In this document: piece by piece, positions 23,676-35,541 of the stretch | Numbering within the stretch: position 1 is the stretch's first letter | How the letters are laid out: each line of letters begins with the position of its first letter | From: Circinella minor | Taxonomy: Eukaryota; Mucoromycota; Mucoromycetes; Mucorales; Lichtheimiaceae | DNA: 64,000 nucleotides | Reading direction: 5' to 3' | NCBI GenBank assembly: GCA_016758965.1 | Contig: JAEPRB010000146.1 | Span: 39,314-103,313, forward strand | Position numbers and translations under genes: made by a program | The notes under the pieces: generated by a model | What the model saw: the letters and a program-made list of their open reading frames with translations, nothing else | Told to the model about the DNA's origin: nothing | Database searches by the model: none

Positions 23676-26600
23676 AATTATTAATATTAATTATTATTAT
23701 TATTATAATTATTTGTATTTTACAATAATCACACCTATATATAATTTATTTGTTTATAGGTCAGCATTATCATCTTCATTACCGTAAGTACTTTTTTTAT
23801 AGATATAATTTGGTAGTTTTTCTTTTTTTAAACAAAAAGCAACAAAAAAAGACTAATCTGGGTATATTTACTATTTCAATAATGTACATACCTATACAAT
23901 CTATTTAAGATTCAACGCACAACATCATCACTGCGATATAGAACTCAAAACAGCTGGCGCATATGCTTATCACGTCAGTTTTACTGATGGAAAAGAAAAT
24001 GACAATAACAAAGACGATGATAACGATAGCTCAAGAAGAACAACAAAGAAGAATGGGAAATCGGGATATTTCGTGGTCGAGCCACGTTTGTACAACCATC
24101 TTCCATTGGATGCTGTTATGATTCAATCTATTGTCCCAAAATGGATGGGTCCACTTTCACAATGGCAACCTCATATCGATCTAATTAAAAAGTCCGGTTA
24201 CAACATGATTCATTTTGCTCCTATGCAACAACGTGGTGGCTCCGATTCACCTTATAGTATTCATGATCAACTTTTATTTGCCGATGATTTATTTCATTCA
24301 AAACAATCCCATAATCATCATCATAATGATAAAGAAAATGAAGAAGAAGAATATGTCATTGTATTACCCGAAAGGCAGGAGCGTATTGAACTCGTTCGGT
24401 CAGCACTGAATGATATCCAAACGAGACATGGGATCATGTGTTTATCGGATGTGGTTTGGAACCATACCAGTTATGATTCTCCGTTTTTAAACGACCATCC
24501 AGATGCAGGTTAGTACCTCGTCGTTAAAAAAAAAGGTTGTTGATTTTAATGACAACAATCATTGCAATCCCTATAATTATTATATAATTTACTTTCATTA
24601 CTACTATGATATTATTACTCTTTACTAACTGATTGCTATTGTCACATACATGTAAAAATAAAAATTAACTTACTTCTAGGATACAATTTGGAAAACTCAC
24701 CACATCTTGTACCTGCTTATGAACTTGATTCAGCACTTTTAGAATTATCGAAAAATATGGACAAGCACGGTTTACCCACAATAATAAAAACAATCCAGGA
24801 TGTCGATGCAGTGATTACATACATTAAAAAAACAATTTTCCCGCGTCTTAAACTTTGGGAATACAAAAAAATAGTTGATCCAACACCATATACGGACGAG
24901 GCCATAAAAGAAATATTATTAAGTCCACAACAGCAACAGCAACTGCAACAAGGTTATAAGATGGAAAAAAATCTACCTATCAATGTCCTGGCTGATTTGT
25001 TTGGTCAATATGCAATCCAAGACAATGCTAATCCCGGAGTTCGAGTAACAAGATCAGTTGACTTACCTCATGCCATTTCATTCGTTCAAATTTTGATATC
25101 TGCAGGTTATACAATGGATATCTTTATTTCCAAAAATGACAGCAACAATGTTAAAGAAAAACAAACTAGTACAGAGCAAGATTGTATGACAACAAATGTT
25201 ACTACTATTTTCAACAAATTGTTGAGTCAAATTAACTTAGTTCAATATCAAGAATATGATAAAGATGTTGAAATTGCATTAGAAAATATTCGTTCAAGAA
25301 TTATTTATACCCGGTTAGATGAAAATGGTCCTCTTTTAAGTGAAATCAATGAGAGGTGAGTAAAAACAATTCATTGTCGTCAAGGAACAGTTTTTATTTT
25401 TCAGCAATTCTCTCCTCTTATCCAGATACATACATAATTATTATATGATTACTTAAATTATGCAACTAGTTAGTAATCAACATAAAAAAAACAATTGGGG
25501 TGTACTTTTTTTCTCATCATATTACATTGTATAGTTCTCCACTTCTTGAAAGTTACTTTACCCGATTAGACAATAAAAACGTTGCATTGGCCAACAATGG
25601 ATGGATTTGGAACGCAGACCCTATGCAAGATTTTGCAGGGCCAGAGTCATCTGCTTATTTACGACGCCAGCTGATTTGTTGGGGAGACTGTGTGAAGTTA
25701 CGTTATGGGAATTCGCCCAACGATAATCCCTGGTTATGGAATCACATGCGGGAATATACGGAATTAGTTGCTTCAATGTTTGATGGTGTACGCATTGATA
25801 ACTGTCATTCTACACCTATTCATGTTGGTGAATATCTATTGAATGCTGCACGTCGTGTACGTCCTGATCTTTATGTGTTGGCCGAATTATTTACTGGATC
25901 TCCTGAAATGGATCTTCACTTCGTTTCCAAATTGGGTATTCATGCTTTGGTGAGAGAAGCTATGCAAGCTTGGGATCCTCATGAATTATCAAGATTGATC
26001 CACCGTCACGGTGGCAAGCCCGTAGGCAGTATGGATCAAGATTTGAATCGGAAAGTAGTTTCCTTGGAAAATTCGAAAAAAAACAAGACAAATGCATTGA
26101 TGATTCCAATTGAACATGGAAGTTCTCCAAGAGCTTTATTTATGGATTGCACACATGATAATCAAACACCATTCCAAAAACGAACTGCTGAGGTAGTGTA
26201 TTAATATGTGTGCATGTGCACGTTTATGCAGATAATATAAATATAAATATCTAAACACAAGTACAATGTATAACATACATTATTTATTTTTCTTAAAATA
26301 GGACACGTTATCTAATGCAGCACTTGTCGCATTTTCAGATTGTGCCACGGGTAGCGTTAAAGGCTATGACGAAATTTATCCTTATTTATTGGATGTAGTT
26401 AAAGAAAAACGTCTTTATTCATCCTTATTACAACACCCTGTCGGTATTGTTGACGTCAAGGCGCAACTGCAAAAATTGCATCTTAGTATGTCCTTGGAAG
26501 GATTTACAGAAATACATGTTCATCACGAAGGTGATTATATTTTGGTGCATCGACAACACCCAGAAACTCATGAAGGATATCTCTTGATTGCTCATACTGC

Positions 26601-29057
26601 TTTCCCTAACAAATCTGGTAAAATTAAACCTGTTCGTTTACACATGACAAGACTGAGTTATATGTTCGGTGCATGCTTGATTGTGGATTCTAATAATGGT
26701 AATATCGACAAAGAGAACAAGTATTTAACGGGGTTACCAAGTCAATGCATTGATCTACCGGCGCCACAATTAACTCAAGAAGTGGATGATGATTATGTCA
26801 CCATCGAATTACCAAAAGATGGTTCATTTGGTCCAGGATCTATTTATGTATTTAAAACTTCTATTGGCAAACAATTGGATGAAGAGATTGAACGACTTGT
26901 CACTCATGTTCCTGATACTACCATTGCTCCATTGGATCTACTTGATTGTAATGTCATTTTATATCGTTGCGAAGGTGAAGAAATAGACTCCACGGATGGA
27001 AATGGTGTCTATGATATCCCAGGTTGGGGTAAACTGCCTTATGCTGGTTTGGAAGGCTTCATGTCCGTTCTACGCCCCATAGTACGTGATAATGATCTAG
27101 GTCATCCATTGTGTGATAATTTGCGTCAAGGTCCATGGGCCATGAATTATTGTCAAAATCGACTCGAGGGCTATCCACATTGTAAAGAGTTAGTTAATTG
27201 GTTTGCTTCAGGGTTCGATGCTATTCAAAAAAAACTACCGAATTTCTTGATCCCGAAATATTTTTCGATTGCGATTCATACGGTATATAATCGTGTTCGT
27301 GATCATGCATTATCCAAAATGACCCCTTTGATATATAACAGTTTAGATCCATTTATACACCAATTGGCACTATGTTCTGTTCAAATGTATGGTGATGTAC
27401 CTTCCGCCGGATTATATCCTTGTATTAACAAAGATACTACTCGAGAAGAAGAGAATTTACGTGTTGGAAGTTTAGCTGCTGGTTTACCTCATTTTTCACA
27501 TGGATTTATGCGTACATGGGGTCGTGATGTGTTTCTCTCTTTACGTGGGTTACTTTTGGTTACAGGTCAATATGAAGCAGCCAAACACCATATTCTTGCC
27601 TTTGCCGCCACGTTAAATCATGGTCTTTTACCTAATTTATTGGATGCGGGTCGATCACCTCGATACAATGCTCGTGATGCCGTATGGTTCTTTATGCAAT
27701 CCGTTCAAGATTATTATTTTATGGCACCTGATGGTGCTTCAATTCTTAAAGAACGAGTCAAACGTCGATTTCCAAAAGATTATACATATGTTCCTGTAGA
27801 TGAAGGATATAAATGGGAAAGTACTATTGGTGAGCTTGTGCAAGAGATCTTGCAACAACATGCACAAGGCATTCATTTCCGTGAACACAATGCAGGAACG
27901 AAAATTGACTCTCAAATGAAGGATGAAGGTTTCAATATTGATATTACTGTGGACTGGACAACAGGTGTTTTGGTCGGTGGTAATATCTGGAATTGTGGTA
28001 CATGGATGGATAAAATGGGTGAAAGCGGAAAGGCTGGTAATAAGGGTTATCCTGGTACACCGCGCGATGGTGCTCCTATTGAAATTACTGGATTATTGAA
28101 AAGTACATTGCGTTGGATTATACAAATTCAAAGTAAAAATCAATTTTCGTGGCCTGGTGTTCAAGGTATAAAGTTATTAATCCTCCCCTTCCCCTTGCAT
28201 TTCTTTTGTTAGTATTTTAGTAATAATACTGTATAATCATAACTATAACTTTACTGCATTTTTCAAACACTAGTGAAAGGCAAGATTATTACATATAAGG
28301 ATTGGAATGAACTGTTACAAAAGAATTTCGAACGTGTTTATTACATTCCACGTGGTAAAAACTTTGTTTTTTTTTTTACCAGTCTCCCCCCAGTCCAATA
28401 TTAAACACCACACATATAAAAAAAAAACGTAAACTTTGTAAGATGAAGAAAAAAAAATGTTAATTAAATTCTATATATAAAAATTTTATTGTAGACCCAA
28501 GTCAAGACAAAAACTATGAAGTCGATCCAAAAATAATCCACCGTCGAGGTATCTACAAGGATGTCTATAAAGCCACGTGGCCTTATGCAGAATATCAATT
28601 TCGACCAAATTTAACTGTAGCAATGGTGGTTGCACCTGAACTTTTCAACCAAGATCATGCAACAGAATGTTTACAATTAGTAAATAAGATATTATTGGGA
28701 CCTTTAGGTATGCGTACCTTAGATCCGGTCGATAAACGTTATCGACCTTATTATAAAAATAATGAAGATTCGGAAGATTTCGATACAGCTAAAGGAAGGA
28801 ATTATCATCAAGGACCGGAATGGGTTTGGCCAACAGGATATTATTTACGGGCTGCTTACAAGTTTAAAACCTTGACGCCTCCAGAGATTGCCCGGATTAC
28901 CAGAGCACATCGTGACTATATTAGTACAGATGTTTGGGCAGGATTGCCTGAATTAACCAATAAGGACGGAGAAACTTGCTGGGACTCTTGTTTTACACAA
29001 GCTTGGTCAGCAAGTGGATTGTTAGACCTTATGTTTGATATGCAACAACAGCAATAA
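22784..29057 (+). CDS. GDB1: Glycogen debranching enzyme
   Basis: Bifunctional 4-alpha-glucanotransferase and amylo-alpha-1,6-glucosidase that removes branch points during glycogen breakdown; cytosolic. Nine exons: 22784-22891, 23500-23606, 23760-23783, 23910-24508, 24680-25355, 25535-26192, 26302-28165, 28274-28354, 28495-29057, giving 1559 aa, normal for the family. GH13 regions are in order: CLSDVVWNHT (about residue 258), FDGVRIDNCHS with the nucleophile Asp (about 588), LAELFTGS with the acid/base Glu (about 620), and THDNQTPF (about 712). The C-terminal glucosidase half shows HGFMRTWGRDVFLSLRG, NARDAVWFF and GAPIEITGLLKSTLRW. A His/Glu-rich loop (SHNHHHNDKENEEEE) and a polyGln stretch are species-specific inserts. 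Intron 2 holds a long TTA repeat, and exon 3 is 24 bases. Exons 1-3 are the least certain part. Confidence 0.96.
23640..23708. repeat. TTA/ATT microsatellite in debranching enzyme intron 2
   Basis: About ten ATT units in a row from 23640, then TTAATTATTAA variations to 23708. A shorter ATT run lies at 23384-23410 in intron 1. Confidence 0.9.
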
Positions 29058-29514
29058 GTTACCAAAAAATAGGATAAAATAAAAAAAAGGAGTTTGGAAT
29101 GTAAGAATGAGTCGAATTGATTGTTTGGCTGTATCATCTAATTTATGTAGTATGTAATGATAATAGTAAAGAATTATAAGAAAGAAAAAAAAATTGGATC
29201 AGATACTGTAATAATATTAAAAAAAAATACGATAATACTAGCTTAATAATAATAAGAATGATCTTCATCAAACTTTTACAGTATAAAAAAACAATGAAAT
29301 GAATGAATTCAAGAATGAAATATTTTTTGCTTCGTTAAATTCAATAATAGCAACAACAAAAAAGAAAGAATGAGGCAAACAAACAGACAGATAAATAATA
29401 ATAATAATAATAGTAATAATAGTAATTATAATAATCATGCTAATAATAATCAAATGTTTTTTTGTTTTTGTTTTTCCTTCTACCTCCTTTTTTTTTTCTT
29501 CTTTCTTTGAATTA

Positions 29515-32500
29515 CTAATTACTATTTTTCACGCAACGATACATTTCGTCAAACAACAATTGAGTTGTTCCGGGACATTCTCTTTCGGCTCCATGAAAAG
29601 CTCTTCGCAACGTTTCTAATGCAACTTGGGATTTATGACTTCTTGATCCAGCCTGGAGCTAATAATAACCATTGTTATCAATCAATCAATTTTTTTCCCT
29701 TCTCTTTCCTTTGCCTCCCCCTTTTTACGGCGATCTTTTTTTTTCTATAATCGATAATTCGTCCCCTCAACTGTAAAGCCCCCCTTTTTTCGTTCTCCTT
29801 TTCTTTGTCTCTATTTTTATTATTTACCTTGATCAATGCCGGATTGACAGCTTCTCGGAGAATCGACTCACTCTTTGATGTATTGATACTTCTGGAAGAA
29901 CCAGTATTGCTTGAAATTTGAGAAGAAGAATGGGTATAATTATTAAGGTAATCATTACTACGTTGATGGGCATATTTAGAATCGATTGCACGAACTGTAT
30001 TTTGACTTGCTGTTTCATCAATATCACTATAAAGTGTGCTACTTGATGATGAGCACTATAATATATACGATTAATTAATTTTGTCAGTCCCATAATAGGT
30101 TAACATTGAAAGTAAAAAAAAAAAAAAAGAAGAAAGATCTACATTTTTCTTATTTCCCCCCTTCAACACTCAAAAATAAAAAGAATATTAAATTCTCAAA
30201 TCCCCCGGCCAATATATATATATATATATTACCCTGGAATCTGCCGAGTTTCGAGGTAATCCGAGTGGCCGATTACTATTATTGTTGCTGTTACTGAGAG
30301 GTTTCAATTGTTGACAAGAAGGTGATAGAGGGAGTGGACGCGTATAATTATTGCTATTGTTATTAGAATAGTTATTGCTGTTATGAGTCACAGTAGCCGT
30401 CGAATTTGTGCTCACAAGTGATTGTGTACTTCCAGCATATGAACCTAATGAGTATCTACTTGGTGAAGCAGATGGAATAGAGGGTTTAGGCGCCGGTGGA
30501 AGTGATTGACGGACAGTGCCAAAATCCCAGCCATCATCGTCTCCTACATCCATTCTAAGAACCCCCCCAAAAAAAAACCAGAGAGAGATAAGTTTACTTC
30601 ATTTTGTACAACAATTATCTTAAGTTATATTTACAAACGTACGCTGAATCGCCTTGGGAATGAGTACTGCTTCTATCATCGTGTGTAGCAGCCCATTGTT
30701 CATGTTGTTCGATTAATTCAGTCAAATACGATATTTTCTTTGCACTCTTGATAAATTTGTGCTTTAGTAATTCTTTGGCAGTTGGTCTCTGTTGTGATTT
30801 CCATAAGATATAATTAATTGATTATTTTTTTTTGTTTCTTGTTCATTCTTTGATTATTAATAATAGTGATAGTAATAAAGGTCTTACCTGTTTTGGTTCT
30901 TTTTGTAGGCATACATGAACAAAATCTCGGAACTGTTTACTATAATTACCTTCCAATACAGGAGGAGGATCTTTAGGTATAAGGAATAAAACACGCATTG
31001 GGTGTTTTTCAGCATGAGGTGGTTCACCTTTTGCTAATTCCATTGCTGTAATACCCAATGACCAAATATCTGCTTTGTAATCATATCCTGATTGTTTGAT
31101 TACTTCAGGAGCCATCCAAAACTAATATTCAGAATCACATATTTAATAAGAACGCGTTTATTGACACCCAATCATCTCACACAAATTAATAACCACACAT
31201 AAATATATATTATATATCTATTCTCCGCACAAACTTCTAGAACCAAATAACCTTCTTTTCTTTTTCTACTTACAGGCGTACCAACAAATGTATTTTTTTT
31301 CGTTAAACTTGCTGTGAGCTAATACAAAATTAATATATATTAGTGTCATTTGTGTGTGTGTGTGTAGGTATATAATTTTTTGTATATAAAAAAAAGTTGT
31401 TGGGGTTGTTTATATATATATTATGTGCACGGGTAGTAATTAAAGCGTGAATGGTTCCCATTTAAAATAAAGTTTACCTGACCAGAAACGCCAAAATCCG
31501 CAAGTTTGACTATAATTGAAATTTATTCATTTAATAATCTTTCATTTTTTAACTTTATTCCACATATCCAATACTAATAATAATGATAGTTTACCTTCAC
31601 CATTGGAACCAAGTAATATATTTGCGGCTAAAAAATAATTATTATTCGTTGTTAAATCATCCCACTACTGTTTTTATTTTTATTTTTATTTTTAATAGAT
31701 TGATTAATTGATTGTTATTACTAATTACCTTTAATATCTACGAGAACGAAACAACAACAAAAAAAAAATTCCAGTAAAATTAGCATTATTATTAAAAATT
31801 CTTTATAATAATAATAATAATAATAATAACATACCACGATGAAGTTTCCCTTCAGTATGTAAATATTCGAGACCACGAAGTAATTCACGTATAATAATAG
31901 CAATATATTGTTCTGGCATTGGATCTACTTTTAACTATATATAATTGATATTATTACCAATTGAGTATTTGATTGATATATTTGTTAAATAAATGAATTT
32001 ACTTACAAGATCACTACATGATCCACCAGAACAATATTCCATTACAATCCATAATGAACTATCTTTGAGATATGATCCATGATATCTATAATAGCAATAC
32101 AATCAAAAGGTCAATTGAAAATATATATTTTTCGTCTCCTCTCTTTTATAATTATATTTATTTTTGTTTCTTTTCCCCCTCCTCTCCCTTTTCCTATCCC
32201 ATTTCTTGTCTGTCTTTATATTCTTTTATGCGCAAAAGAATAATAATAATATTTACTTTGTTACATATTGTGAATCTAGTTGAGAAAGAATGGCAATCTC
32301 TTGTTGAATATCGTCTATTTCATCTTCAGCACTTTCGAGATCAATTATTTTAATAGCAACCGGTTTTTGAGTGCGTTTGTCAATGCTAAATACATACAAT
32401 TAAAGAAGTTAAGATTTGTTTGAAGATCTTCATATATATATATATATATATATATTATATCATATCGCGTTTCCCCTTAAGGTCAACTTTTACTCTTCAT

Positions 32501-32858
32501 CTCCTTACCCTTTAAACACTTCACCAAACGATCCTTTGCCTGTGTATTATTCGCGATGATAAATAATAATAAAAAAAGGTAGTTGTCGTTAAAGAGCATA
32601 TTTTTTTAAGTTACCCAAATGATTAAAAAGAAATAGATACTTGGTTGCTATGTAATAAATATATTTTAAATATGTACCTATACGTTCATGTTTGGTATAA
32701 AAAAGTTCGGGATCAGAGGTATGTCGAGCAGTATTCTGAATTAAGGTAAAATTCAAAAAAAAAAAAAAAAAAAAATATTTTATTAGTTACTAAAACGAAG
32801 ACACAAAAAGATGATTAATAAATTTAGAAAAATATGTTATATGCTTGAAACAAACCAT
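29515..32858 (-). CDS. STE20-type protein kinase, GCK-III/Sps1-Kic1-Nak1 group
   Basis: Ser/Thr kinase of the germinal-centre-III group (MST3/YSK1, fungal Kic1/Nak1/Sid1), which acts in polarity, septation and NDR kinase signalling. Fifteen coding exons: 32858-32856, 32735-32678, 32539-32509, 32385-32257, 32085-32007, 31934-31835, 31737-31729, 31627-31595, 31509-31478, 31318-31274, 31121-30888, 30788-30643, 30554-30233, 30055-29828, 29658-29515, giving 530 aa. The glycine loop [12 protein letters not shown], Lys43 in VAIKII, HRDIKAANILL (Asp134), [10 protein letters not shown] (Asp152) and [20 protein letters not shown] are all intact. The tail has WDFGTV near residue 310, Ser/Asn-rich linkers and a helical end [10 protein letters not shown]. 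One exon is 9 bases, and the start codon appears to be a complete coding exon; the latter is the least certain part. Confidence 0.9.
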
Positions 32859-33143
32859 CGTTTTTTTTTCAACCAACGTGTTACTTTATTCTTTTATTTT
32901 TATTTGTTACTTTGAAATGGAATAAAAAAGATGAGCGAGAGAGAAAAAAAAAAAAGGGGGGAAGGTTGAGCGGTTGCGTTGAGTGTGTATATGTTTTGTA
33001 TGAAAATGTGTATATGTATTTTTTTAAGAAATCTTTTAACGGATAAATGTTTGTTGTTGTTGTTGCTAAGAGAAAAAAAAGGAAATAAAAATGCCAAAAG
33101 TGAAAGAAAGAAAAAAAAATGTAACAGCACAAAAGATTTTATT

Positions 33144-34823
33144 TTAGTTTTGAAAGAGTAAACTAGCTGCCAAGTCTGGGTTTCCTGACGCCATATCCAA
33201 CGCATTGATTGCCTCCTATTATTACAATTATTATTTAATCTTACAAGTCCTGTTCCTTTATATTCATTTCTTAATTTGTTCGTTCCTCTTTTTCTCATAA
33301 ATTATATGTTACCTGACGGTTCACTCCGAGGTTTGTGAGCAACTTAATATGTTCTTCCGGGTATTTGGATTCTTTTAAAAAATAAATAAAATCATTTTCT
33401 TTTTTAATTATTTGATCCAACAAAAAGAAAAAATCAATATAAATTTACCTTGATTTGATTGTTGTTGTACTTGCGGTTGTTGGGATTGTTGCTGTTGTTG
33501 TTGTTGAGATGCAGGTTGAGATGATGTCCCTGAACTACTGCTACTAGTAGCCGCATTTGCCGAAGCTTGAGGACCCGCAACACGCGCTTCTGTCGGCATT
33601 TCATCATCGGCACTACCATGAATCTTTTAAAAAGGAAAGGATTTTCGTTTAATTAGTTTTATCGCTGACTTTGTAATAATAATAAAAAAGCTTACTTCAA
33701 TCATGCGTTGTTTTTCTGGGAGCTCGTGCTCATTCAAGAAGGGTATATCACCATCATCAAATGTCAATGCGTTTTTTCGAAGATCAATACATGCCTAGTT
33801 ATTTTTAGTTGATTAATAATTATAGAATTGTTTCATGAATAACTAAATATATATGTATATATATGAAAAGAGAAAAAATAAAATAGACCTTACCCTATGT
33901 CTCCTCAACATATCAAGACCAAACAATAATTCTGAACCTTTTCCTTCCACAACAATAAATGAACAAGCAATGAAAAAATCTTTTGAAAGTTTCATTTGTG
34001 CACTATGAATTCGTCCCAAAATATTGGCTGTACCTACACCTTTTGCAATACCACTAAATCGAGTATCTACTAATCGGTTTAACCCACATGCTTCTGCTGT
34101 TTCAGGACTGACTTTATTATGACGCACCAAGATTCAAGTTTTCTTTGTTAGTAACTTTCATTGATACGGATAAATGTCAATTCATTCGTAAGGGGAAAAA
34201 AAGGAGGTATATGTATATACTTACTGACAGTACTTTGTGCACCTGAATCAACTAATGCAACAAGTTTACGACCATTGATTTCAACATTGATATACAATCG
34301 AGTAACCTAATAATACATTTTATTAACCTTTTTTTTTTCTTAAATAAAAATAATTATTAAATATTTTTATATTTACTCGTGCAAATGATTCAGGATTGTA
34401 TTCCATAGCAGCTTCGAGATTAGCTGCAATGTTTTCTTGTCGAATAGCATCTTCAATACGTTTTTGTGCTTCTACATCAAATGGATCACTATTGGCAGCA
34501 ACCTACATAATATTCATATTAGTAATAATCCCCATTTTTCTTCTTGTTATTTTTATTACCATATCCATGCGTTGCTGTTCAGCATGTCGTCTATTTTGTT
34601 CTAATTGTTGAACCATAGATGAAAATCGAGCAGGATCATTTAAAGCTGCGCGAGCTAACTCTGGGTTTGTCTGTACGAATATATATATTTATCCATTCAA
34701 TAAATATGTCTATTCTTTTTTTATACTATATTTATTTCTTTTCTTTCTTACATTAGCAAGTTGCTGTAATAAACGAGGATCGCGTAAAACATGTTGTCGC
34801 ATAAGATCAAAATTTGGATTACT

Positions 34824-34855
<32 letters not shown>

Positions 34856-35410
34856 GAAATTCAATTTGAAATACAAAATAATAGTTAAAATGACAAACTT
34901 TTGTTTCATTCAATCCATTCATTTTCACCTCACTCGAAGATATATATAATCGCACGTATGAAACAAAAAAATATAACAAAATAAATCGCGTTAAAATTAA
35001 AAAAAGAAAAAGAAAAGGTACCTTGCCATGGCATCTTCACCTACTGCCCCTGAAGAAATTGCTGTTGATTTACGACGCATTAAGATTAGATCATCTTGAC
35101 CTACACCATATTCTTCTAATAACTTTTTTGCTTCGTTTAAAAGTTGACCATTATGATATAAATCTTGTTGTTCTGGAGGTACTCCTGACTAATTTAATTT
35201 TATATATAAAAGTATATATTTCAAATCAGTCCTTGAGTAATGCAGTTACATAGAAAGAAAGGAACAAAGTGGTGAAGACAATAAAAAAAAAGAAGACGTG
35301 TCAATTCTTACTTCAGTTTCGAGTAAAGCTTTTAAGTCCTCAATAGCCATTTGACTATCAATTTCCAAATTATAAAGGTCGTCAGTTTCAGTTGTAACTA
35401 CAATTCTCAT
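33144..35410 (-). CDS. DDI1: Ddi1 ubiquitin receptor and aspartyl protease
   Basis: Proteasome shuttle and retroviral-like aspartic protease that cleaves highly ubiquitinated substrates. Eleven exons: 35410-35312, 35188-35022, 34821-34752, 34670-34560, 34502-34377, 34306-34225, 34111-33894, 33794-33696, 33623-33449, 33371-33313, 33215-33144, giving 425 aa. Order of parts: ubiquitin-like domain ([17 protein letters not shown]), a helical region ([19 protein letters not shown]), the protease domain with catalytic Asp211 in [11 protein letters not shown] and [10 protein letters not shown], a Ser/Ala/Gln-rich linker, and a C-terminal UBA ([20 protein letters not shown]). Full domain set, so it should be active as both receptor and protease. 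The acceptor of intron 2 is CAG directly preceded by 30 adenines. Confidence 0.95.
34825..34854. repeat. T30 run beside a Ddi1 splice acceptor
   Basis: Thirty T on the plus strand, read as A30-CAG on the coding strand at the end of Ddi1 intron 2. Length may vary between strains or be affected by sequencing. Confidence 0.9.
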
Positions 35411-35541
35411 GATTACTATTTTTTTTTTGTAGGTAAGAAAAGAAAAGAAAAGAAATAAAAAGAAAAGCAACAAATACAGTTTATTACCACTAACTTGTTA
35501 GCATGTTGTGTCTCCTTTAGTTTCCCCAGCAAACATGAATC

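Noticed and set aside
24215..24409. 64-codon ORF inside the debranching enzyme
   Set aside because: It is a frame-shifted shadow of exon 4.
29268..29453. Isoleucine-rich 61-codon minus ORF
   Set aside because: It reflects an ATT/AAT repeat tract between the debranching enzyme and the kinase gene.
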